The notes beneath the pieces were generated by a model, which did not search any database, had not been told where the DNA came from, and worked only from the letters and a program-made list of their open reading frames with translations. Shown here piece by piece: positions 1 to 5,788 of a DNA stretch of 5,788 nt. This stretch comes from a bacterium. Its GTDB lineage: Bacteria > Desulfobacterota > Binatia > UBA12015. The stretch is from the NCBI GenBank assembly GCA_029976905.1, contig JAPOLW010000263.1:1-5788 (forward strand), written 5' to 3'. Within the stretch, counting starts at the first letter, position 1; the number at the start of each line of letters is the position of its first letter. The position numbers and the translations under genes are program-made.

Positions 1-533
1 AACCGGCCAGTTCGGCACTCAGCGACCTGTCCGAAGGCCGCTTCGAGCCGGTCCTCGCCGATCCGGTCACTCTGGAGCCCGATCGTGTCCGCACCATCGC
101 GCTCTGCAGCGGAAAGATGTTCTACGAGATCGCGGGCGCCCGCCAGGATCGCGCCGACCTGGGCGTCGCCGCTCTGCGCCTCGAGGAACTCTACCCATTT
201 CCCGAAACCGAACTGCGACGGGCGCTCGAGTGCTACCCCAACGCGAGCGACGTCGTCTGGGCGCAAGACGAGCCCATCAACATGGGTGCATGGTGGTACC
301 TCTCCCAGAAACTTCCCGCCGTCCTCGGGCACCGCACCCTGCGCTATGCGGGTCGAGACGACGCGGCCAGTCCAGCGGCCGGATCCTACGTCGTCCACCA
401 ACGAGAGCAGGAAGCCATCCTGGCGGACATTTTCGAAAATCAGTCGGCTCCGGCCCGACTCGAGACCGCCCGGAAGAGGCGCGCCGGCTCCCGTAGGAAC
501 GAACCACGTCGGATCGAAGTCGGGGGCGCGTAA
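1..533 (+). CDS. sucA: 2-oxoglutarate dehydrogenase E1 component, C-terminal part (5' end outside window)
   Basis: This is the thiamine-diphosphate E1 subunit that decarboxylates 2-oxoglutarate and passes the succinyl group to the lipoyl arm of SucB. Only the last 176 codons are present, read from base 3 to the TAA at 531-533; the catalytic ThDP-binding part lies upstream of the window. The fragment aligns from memory with the end of E. coli SucA: an LCSGKMFYEI block (E. coli MCSGKVYYDL), RLEELYPFPE, VWAQDEPINMGAWWY, LRYAGRDDAASPAAGSYVVHQREQ. The family normally ends just after the segment equivalent to EQEAILADIFEN, but this protein continues for 30 more residues (441-530) rich in arginine. 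The stop overlaps the sucB start by one base, which indicates translational coupling. The first ATG in the frame (117) is internal, not a start. The identity is secure from the motifs plus the sucB and lpd neighbours. Confidence 0.93.
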   Translation, partial: PASSALSDLSEGRFEPVLADPVTLEPDRVRTIALCSGKMFYEIAGARQDRADLGVAALRLEELYPFPETELRRALECYPNASDVVWAQDEPINMGAWWYLSQKLPAVLGHRTLRYAGRDDAASPAAGSYVVHQREQEAILADIFENQSAPARLETARKRRAGSRRNEPRRIEVGGA

Positions 534-1771
534 TGGCATTCGAAGTAAAGATTCCCTCGCTCGGCGAGTCCGTCACCGAAGCGGTGATCGGCACGTGGAT
601 GCGCAAGGACGGCGACGTCGTGTCCGTGGACGACCCCATCGTCGAACTCGAGAGCGACAAGGCCAATATGGAATTGGTCGCCGAGGCCCCGGGAACCCTC
701 GAAATCCTGCGTCGCGAGGGGGAGAACGTCTCCGTCGGCGACGTCGTGGCCCGCATCGTCGAAGGCGGGGCCGTCGGAAAATCGACGCCCGGCAAAGCGA
801 CCCAGCCGGAGTCCGCACCGGTGACGGCGCCGGAAACACGGCCGCAGGAGGCCGACGAAGCCTCGCCACGCGCCTCGAAACCGGCGAGTCCCGCGGTCCG
901 TCGTATCGTCGAAGAACGCGGTCTCGACCTGAGCGTCGTCGAGGGAACCGGCCCGGGCGGCCGCGTGACCAAGGCCGACGCGCTCCGAGCGGTCGCTCCC
1001 GCTGCGAGTCCGGCGGCGACCGCACGCGCGACGCCAGCCACTTCAGAAGCACCTGCCTCCGCGCCGGGCGGCGGCGACCAACGACGGGTGCCCATGAGTC
1101 GCCTCCGCCAGGTCATCGCCCGCCGACTGGTCGAAGCCCAGCAGGTGGCCGCAATCCTCACGACCTTCAACGAGGTCGACCTCACGGCGGTCCAGAAGCT
1201 GCGCGCCTCCTACAAGGAAGATTTCAAGGCCCGACACGATGTCGGCCTCGGCTACATGTCGTTCTTCGTCAAGGCCTGCTGCGCCGCCGCCGCCGCCGTC
1301 CCCGAGCTGAACGCGCAGATCGACGGCACCGACATCGTCTACGACGACCACGTTCACATGGGGGTCGCCGTCGGGACCGAGCGCGGCCTCGTCGTCCCCG
1401 TGGTCCGCCGCGCCGACCAACTCTCCTTCGCGGAAGTCGAACGAGAGATCACCCGCCTCGCCGCGCTCGCCCGCGACAACAAGCTCTCGATCGACGATCT
1501 TTCGGGAGCGACGTTCACGATCTCCAACGGCGGCGTCTACGGCTCACTCCTCTCCACGCCGATCCTCACACCGCCCCAGAGCGGCATCCTGGGGATGCAC
1601 AAGATCGAAAAGCGACCTGTCGTGGTCGGAGAAGAAATCCAGATCCGACCCATGATGTACCTGGCATTGTCCTACGACCATCGCATCGTCGACGGAGAAG
1701 GCGCCGTGACCTTCCTGGTCCGCGTCAAAGAAGCCCTCGAGGACCCGGCGCGCCTCCTGCTGGGCGTGTGA
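533..1771 (+). CDS. sucB: Dihydrolipoyllysine-residue succinyltransferase (E2 of 2-oxoglutarate dehydrogenase)
   Basis: E2 core of the 2-oxoglutarate dehydrogenase complex; it transfers succinyl from lipoate to CoA in the cytoplasm. The protein is 412 aa, a normal length for SucB. Residues 1-78 form a single lipoyl domain with the lipoylated lysine K43 in ESDKANMEL. A Pro/Ala-rich linker (about 79-117) leads to the peripheral subunit-binding domain (about 118-154, ASPAVRRIVEERGLD through GTGPGGRVTKADAL), then a second Ala/Pro linker and the catalytic domain (about 183-412). The acyltransferase signature YDHRIVDG carries H383 and D387. The TTFNEVDL and YMSFFVKA segments and the upstream sucA favour SucB over pyruvate dehydrogenase E2. 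The ATG at 533 overlaps the sucA TAA, with a weak GGGGG (522-526) six bases upstream as the only ribosome-binding candidate, so initiation probably relies on coupling. A run of five in-frame GCC codons (1283-1297) encodes alanines of a core helix. Confidence 0.96.
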   Translation: MAFEVKIPSLGESVTEAVIGTWMRKDGDVVSVDDPIVELESDKANMELVAEAPGTLEILRREGENVSVGDVVARIVEGGAVGKSTPGKATQPESAPVTAPETRPQEADEASPRASKPASPAVRRIVEERGLDLSVVEGTGPGGRVTKADALRAVAPAASPAATARATPATSEAPASAPGGGDQRRVPMSRLRQVIARRLVEAQQVAAILTTFNEVDLTAVQKLRASYKEDFKARHDVGLGYMSFFVKACCAAAAAVPELNAQIDGTDIVYDDHVHMGVAVGTERGLVVPVVRRADQLSFAEVEREITRLAALARDNKLSIDDLSGATFTISNGGVYGSLLSTPILTPPQSGILGMHKIEKRPVVVGEEIQIRPMMYLALSYDHRIVDGEGAVTFLVRVKEALEDPARLLLGV

Positions 1772-1776
1772 CCCAC

Positions 1777-3186
1777 ATGCCCGATACGGATTCCTTCGAT
1801 CTCGTCGTCATCGGAGCGGGCCCTGCCGGCTACGTCGCGGCGATCCGCGCCGCCCAACTCGGGATGTCCGTCGCCTGCGTCGAAAAAGACGTCGCGCCCG
1901 GTGGCACCTGTCTCAATGTCGGCTGCATTCCGAGCAAGGCGCTGCTGCATTCGAGCCATCTCTTTTCCGAGGCCACCTCGGGCCTGAAGGCCCATGGCAT
2001 CCAGACCGGCGACGTCTCACTCGACCTTTCCACGATGATGAAGCGCAAGGATCGCGTCGTGAAGGTCCTCACCCGCGGGATCGCCGGGCTTTTCAAGAAG
2101 AATGGCGTCACCTTGATTCGCGGACGCGCCCGCTTTGCCGGCCCAGGAGCGGTCACCATCGACGAGGGACCCGACGCGGGCCGCCGTGTGCAGGCCAGGA
2201 ACATCCTGATTGCGAGCGGCAGCGTGCCCATCGAATTGCCCGACCTCCCCTTCGACGGCTCCCGCATCATCGATTCGACGGCCGCTCTTGCCCTCGAGCG
2301 CGTCCCCGACCATCTCGTCGTGGTCGGTGCCGGGGCGATCGGGCTGGAGTTGGGCTCGGTCTGGAGTCGGCTCGGAGCGCGCGTCACCGTCGTCGAACTG
2401 ACCCCTGGCGTCACACCGGGCATGGACGTCGAGATGTCCGGCCTCCTGCGACGCGCCCTCGAGAAGCAGGGGCTGACCTTCCGCTTCGAGACCCGGGTCG
2501 CGTCCGCAACGACCAGGAGCAAGGGCGTCACCCTCACCCTGCGCGATCCGGCGAACGAAATCTCGGAGCTCGAGGCCGACGTCGCCCTGGTTGCCGTCGG
2601 GCGAAGAGCGCACGCCGAGGGACTCGGTCTCGAGGCCCTCGGTCTCGATCTCGACGAGCGCGGGCGCATTCCCGTCGACGAGGCCTTCGCAACGGCCGTA
2701 CCCGGTGTCCATGCGATCGGAGACGTGATCGCCGGCCCCATGCTCGCCCACAAGGCCGAAGAGGAAGGGGTGGCCTGCGTCGAGCGGCTCGCCGGACTCG
2801 CCGGACATGTGAACTACGAGGCCATCCCGGCCGTCGTCTACACCCATCCCGAATTCGCCGCGGTCGGACGCACCGAGGAGCAGCTGCGTGCGGACGGGAC
2901 CGACATCCGCGTCGGCCGATTTCCCTATGCCGGCAATGGTCGCGCACGGACGATGGGAGAGACCGACGGCGCGGTGAAGGTCCTGGCCGACGCGGAGACC
3001 GACCGGATCCTCGGCATCCACATCGTCGGAGCCGGGGCTTCCGACCTGATCGCCGAGGCGACCGTCGCCATCGAATTCGGGGCATCGGCCGAGGATCTCG
3101 CCCGCTCCGTGCATGCCCATCCGACGCTCCCCGAAGCCCTCAAGGAAGCGGCACTCGCGGTCGACGGCCGCGCCCTGCACGTCTGA
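1777..3186 (+). CDS. lpdA: Dihydrolipoyl dehydrogenase (E3)
   Basis: FAD-dependent E3 that reoxidises the dihydrolipoyl arm of SucB and reduces NAD+; it works as a homodimer. The 469-aa product has the full family layout. The FAD-binding Rossmann motif is VVIGAGPAGY (glycines 13, 15, 18), followed by the redox disulfide C45/C50 in GGTCLNVGCIPSK. The NAD-binding motif is VVVGAGAIGLELG (181-193), and the second FAD contact is AIGDV (313-317). The C-terminal dimerisation domain ends with HAHPTLPE, whose H448 and E453 form the catalytic dyad completed across the dimer. No key residue is missing. The ATG at 1777 lies five bases after the sucB stop and puts the FAD motif about ten residues from the N-terminus, as usual. 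The same frame is open far upstream, but that stretch is not protein-like. No clear Shine-Dalgarno is visible, so coupling to sucB is likely. It could also serve other lipoyl complexes in the cell. Confidence 0.96.
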   Translation: MPDTDSFDLVVIGAGPAGYVAAIRAAQLGMSVACVEKDVAPGGTCLNVGCIPSKALLHSSHLFSEATSGLKAHGIQTGDVSLDLSTMMKRKDRVVKVLTRGIAGLFKKNGVTLIRGRARFAGPGAVTIDEGPDAGRRVQARNILIASGSVPIELPDLPFDGSRIIDSTAALALERVPDHLVVVGAGAIGLELGSVWSRLGARVTVVELTPGVTPGMDVEMSGLLRRALEKQGLTFRFETRVASATTRSKGVTLTLRDPANEISELEADVALVAVGRRAHAEGLGLEALGLDLDERGRIPVDEAFATAVPGVHAIGDVIAGPMLAHKAEEEGVACVERLAGLAGHVNYEAIPAVVYTHPEFAAVGRTEEQLRADGTDIRVGRFPYAGNGRARTMGETDGAVKVLADAETDRILGIHIVGAGASDLIAEATVAIEFGASAEDLARSVHAHPTLPEALKEAALAVDGRALHV

Positions 3187-3279
3187 CGACACCCGCGCCT
3201 GCCCCTCCCGGACGACCCCACAGCGTCGACGAGATCCTCGAACGCCCACGCCCGCTAGGGAAGGTGGAGCGCCGGCTCG
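3187..3279. other. Convergent intergenic gap between lpd and the sensor kinase gene
   Basis: Ninety-three bases separate the lpd TGA from the kinase TAG, with transcription converging from both sides. No coding frame of interest is visible. The best secondary structure I found is an interrupted stem: GCGT (3223-3226) with ACGC (3242-3245) and CGAG (3230-3233) with CTCG (3237-3240), closing a three-base loop. No U-rich tract follows on either strand, so this does not qualify as an intrinsic terminator. Termination may be Rho-dependent or occur by another means; this is inference. Confidence 0.5.
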
Positions 3280-5788
3280 CTACGAGTCCAGGACGTCCTT
3301 GACCACGCCGACGAGATCGTCGAGTTCGAATGGCTTCTTCAGGAAACGGGCCTCCTCGGCCGCGATGCCCCCCTTCGCCCGGTCTTCCGAGTAGCCACTC
3401 ATGAGGATGATCGAGGTGTCCGGGCTCTCGGCGCGAATATGGGCATAGACCTCCTGACCGTTCATCCGCGGCATCATCATATCGAGCAGGATGACGCGGA
3501 TCCGATCCCGGTTCTCCTCGAAGATCGCGAGCGCCTCGACGCCATCGGAGGCCGTCAGGACATCGAAGCCGGCGTCCGCAAGGAAGGTCGCCAGCAGGCT
3601 ACGCACCATGTCCTCGTCGTCGACGACCAGAACGGCACCCGGTCCCTGCCAGGAGTCCTCGTCCTCGGTCGGATCCTCCAACATCGCCTCATCGGCTTCC
3701 GCCGGAACGAAAAGGAGGGTCATCCGCGTTCCCTCGCCGGGAACGCTGCGCAGATGGATACCGCCACCGTTGCTGCGTTGGATCCCGAGGACGCGCGCCA
3801 AACCGAGACCGCGTCCGTACGTCTTGGTCGTGAAGAAGGGTTCAAAGACACGGCCGCGGGTCTCTTCGTCCATACCGGCGCCATCGTCCTCGATCTCGAG
3901 GAAGACGTAGCGCCCCTCCGAAAAGTTGGTGTCGGGGACGACCTCCCTCAAAAAATCACGATCGAACGTACGCAGACCGCTGGTGATGGTGAGCGCCCCA
4001 GGACGGCCCTCGAGCGCATCGGAAGCATTCGAAACCAGTTCGAGCACCATCTCGCGGATCTCGTCGGCACCGGACTCCACCGGGAGACTCCGGCAGTCCA
4101 ACTGGACCGAGAGGGCAGAGCGCTCGTCGAGCCGCGAGCGCAGGACACTGGCGAGATCGTCGACGAGTTCGTTGAGATCCACGGACTCCGACGCCACCCG
4201 CACGCGTCCGGAGAAGGCCAGCATCTGATGGGTCAGTTGGGCGGCGCGTTGCGCCGCCGTCTCGATCTCCGCGAGCTTCTCGTCGAGCGCCGACCCCCGA
4301 CGAGCCTCACGGCGCGCCAACCCCGCGTTGCCCAGCACGCTCATCAAGAGATCGTTGAACTCGTGCGCGAGCCCTCCGGCGAGAACTCCCAGACTCTCGA
4401 GGCGCTGCGCACGGTGGACCGTCTTCTCCAGGCGACTTCGCTCTGCCTCGAGTTCCTTGCGATCGGAGATATCGACCAAGGCGCCGACGATCCGCGTCGG
4501 TTTCCCGCGACCGTCCGGTACCGCGCGACCGCGGGCCAGGAAGGTTCCGTAGTTTCCGTCTGCCTGCTGCATGCGGTATTCGACGGTATACGCGGGCGTC
4601 CCGTCGCGGAGGTGGGCATCGACGGTCGCACGGATCTCTTCCAGATCGGCCGGATGGACCGCCTCGCGCCAGGCCGACAGATCGTCTCCGTCCCCCCTGA
4701 CGACGCCGAGCAAACGCCGCGCGTGCACGTCGAGGGTCATGCGCCCCGCTTCGAGGTCGTGTTCCCAGAAACCGACATGGCCGGCCTCGGCGACGAGTTC
4801 GATCCGTCGATCCTGCTCTCCGAGTCGCTGCTCGGCGCGCACCCGGCCAAATCCCGCCGTGGCCCGGGCGGCCAGCAGATGAATCAGTCGCTCCTTTCGG
4901 ACCGGAGCCGCACCCGGCTGCGTATCGAGTGCCAGGATCTGGCCGACCCCTTCTCCCTTCTCGTTCCGGATGACGGCACCCAGGTAGCTGCGTGCGCCGA
5001 GTCGCCGAAGTGCCACGGCCCCCTCGAACATTTTCGCCCCGAGGTCGGGGCAGGCGCAGAAGCCTGCCTCGCGAACCTGCAGGCACGGCGTACCCGCGAG
5101 GTCATATTCAAAATTGTCGAGATTCCCCTGTGGGCCGCGCACGCTCAGAGTGCGCACACTCCCGCGGGAGAAGTATTCGCAGACCAGGACGTAGGGCAGA
5201 TCGAGGAGATCTGCGGTGACCTGCGCGAGTTCGCCGAAGAAGCTCTCGCCGGCCGTGGCGGAAATCCGATTGAGTGCCCGACCCACACGATAGATCTCGG
5301 CGCGATGCGCACGAATGGCCGCCATCTGCCGAGCGACGATTTCGACGACCTGGTCGTCCTGCGGCGAGAAGGGCGTCGCCCTCGCCGACAGACCGGCAAA
5401 CCAGAGAACCTCGACGATCTCGCCTCCTCCCAGCAACGGCACTCCCAGGAAGAAATCGAATTCCTGGCCGTCGCCGGCGACCCGGGCGTCTTCGCGAGCG
5501 ACGCAAACCCTCTCGCTGGTCGCGACCACCTGCGCGGCATGACCGCGAGCAGCCGCGACAGTCTCCGGCGCCACCGGTGCCCCAGGGGATGCGGAAACGG
5601 CAGCGATCTCGTGGAGTTCCCCGCGCTCGACGCGAAAGAGACCGCCAAAATCTACGCCGAGGGCACGCGCCCCCAGAGCCAGCGAGGCCTCCAACTCGGC
5701 CTCCGGCACACCCTTCTCGCGCGCGACGATCTCCTGCAGCTCGCGGAAGACGTCCAGGAGCGGACCGGAATCCGCACTCGCATCAGAC
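3280..5788 (-). CDS. Hybrid sensor histidine kinase, GAF-GAF-PAS-HisKA-HATPase-REC (5' end outside window)
   Basis: Soluble hybrid two-component kinase with no membrane segment or DNA-binding domain in the visible part. Residues are numbered from the in-frame GTG at 5709 (809 aa from there). GAF 1 covers about 5-135. GAF 2 covers about 140-292, with a YDLAGTPC segment and SYLGAVIRNEKGEGVGQILALD. PAS/PAC covers about 300-415 (FWEHDL to VDISDRKELE), followed by a short charged coiled-coil-like linker. In the HisKA domain (about 436-500) the phosphoacceptor is H449 in LAGGLAHEFNDLL. The HATPase domain has an N-box ELVSNASDAL (N561), G1 DDGAGM (608-613), FEPFFTTK and G2 GRGLGLA (632-638). After an acidic linker (about 671-688) the receiver (692-808) has acidic pocket D697/D698, phosphoacceptor D743 in LLDMMMPRMNG, S771 and K792. 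All catalytic residues are present. The frame is open with protein-like sequence (LLDVFRELQEIVAREKG) from 5709 to the window edge and contains no ATG, GTG or TTG, so the start is probably beyond 5788. The ligand and the phosphorelay partner are unknown. Confidence 0.93.
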   Translation of the reverse strand, partial: SDASADSGPLLDVFRELQEIVAREKGVPEAELEASLALGARALGVDFGGLFRVERGELHEIAAVSASPGAPVAPETVAAARGHAAQVVATSERVCVAREDARVAGDGQEFDFFLGVPLLGGGEIVEVLWFAGLSARATPFSPQDDQVVEIVARQMAAIRAHRAEIYRVGRALNRISATAGESFFGELAQVTADLLDLPYVLVCEYFSRGSVRTLSVRGPQGNLDNFEYDLAGTPCLQVREAGFCACPDLGAKMFEGAVALRRLGARSYLGAVIRNEKGEGVGQILALDTQPGAAPVRKERLIHLLAARATAGFGRVRAEQRLGEQDRRIELVAEAGHVGFWEHDLEAGRMTLDVHARRLLGVVRGDGDDLSAWREAVHPADLEEIRATVDAHLRDGTPAYTVEYRMQQADGNYGTFLARGRAVPDGRGKPTRIVGALVDISDRKELEAERSRLEKTVHRAQRLESLGVLAGGLAHEFNDLLMSVLGNAGLARREARRGSALDEKLAEIETAAQRAAQLTHQMLAFSGRVRVASESVDLNELVDDLASVLRSRLDERSALSVQLDCRSLPVESGADEIREMVLELVSNASDALEGRPGALTITSGLRTFDRDFLREVVPDTNFSEGRYVFLEIEDDGAGMDEETRGRVFEPFFTTKTYGRGLGLARVLGIQRSNGGGIHLRSVPGEGTRMTLLFVPAEADEAMLEDPTEDEDSWQGPGAVLVVDDEDMVRSLLATFLADAGFDVLTASDGVEALAIFEENRDRIRVILLDMMMPRMNGQEVYAHIRAESPDTSIILMSGYSEDRAKGGIAAEEARFLKKPFELDDLVGVVKDVLDS

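Noticed and set aside
277..1185. A 302-residue open frame on the minus strand antisense to sucA and sucB
   Set aside because: Ser/Arg/Ala-rich composition, no motif, and it is fully covered by sucA and sucB on the other strand.
1283..1297. GCC trinucleotide run as a microsatellite or repeat element
   Set aside because: Only five copies, in frame, encoding alanines in a helix of the SucB core; ordinary codon choice in a GC-rich genome explains it.
85..3186. A 1033-residue open frame that would be a fusion protein ending in dihydrolipoyl dehydrogenase
   Set aside because: Only the part from 1777 is protein-like. The upstream part is an out-of-frame shadow of sucA and sucB in GC-rich DNA.
3223..3245. 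An interrupted hairpin in the convergent gap as an intrinsic terminator
   Set aside because: The stem is split by a three-against-one internal loop and no U-tract follows on either strand.
2017..3249. A 410-residue open frame on the minus strand antisense to lpd
   Set aside because: It lies opposite the complete, motif-rich lpd gene and its translation shows no recognisable domain; it is a codon-bias shadow.
4307..5086. A 259-residue minus-strand open frame inside the kinase gene
   Set aside because: It is a shifted reading of the kinase gene, Arg/Gly-rich, while the kinase frame carries the GAF 2, PAS and HisKA motifs across the same bases.

Overview
The window comes from a GC-rich bacterial chromosome with strong G/C preference at third codon positions. 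The gene content (2-oxoglutarate dehydrogenase complex genes beside a large cytoplasmic hybrid sensor kinase) fits a Gram-negative, free-living, signalling-rich bacterium, for example a myxobacterial/deltaproteobacterial-type lineage. That placement is an impression from protein style, not a demonstrated assignment.

Plus strand, 1-3186: three tightly packed genes in the order E1-E2-E3 encode the 2-oxoglutarate dehydrogenase complex of the TCA cycle. The window opens inside sucA, of which only the C-terminal 176 residues are present. Its TAA stop overlaps the sucB ATG by one base (TAATG). sucB is complete (412 aa: one lipoyl domain, a peripheral subunit-binding domain and a catalytic core). 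Five bases later lpd starts (469 aa; complete FAD/NAD/disulfide machinery). The spacing implies one transcript and coupled translation, with the complex decarboxylating 2-oxoglutarate (SucA), transferring the succinyl group to CoA on lipoate (SucB) and reoxidising the lipoate with NAD+ (Lpd).

Positions 3187-3279: a short convergent gap with no convincing terminator.

Minus strand, 3280-5788: one long gene for a soluble hybrid histidine kinase with the order GAF-GAF-PAS-HisKA-HATPase-REC. The reading frame stays open to the right edge, so its true N-terminus lies outside the window. It points toward the suc operon, so it shares no promoter with it, and nothing in the sequence ties its signal to the TCA cycle.

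No RNA genes, mobile elements, CRISPR arrays or significant repeats were seen. I see no evidence for a new biological system. The points most worth a second look are an arginine-rich, AGG-containing C-terminal extension on SucA that runs into the sucB start, a cysteine cluster in the second GAF domain of the kinase, and two start-site problems that automated gene calling could get wrong.
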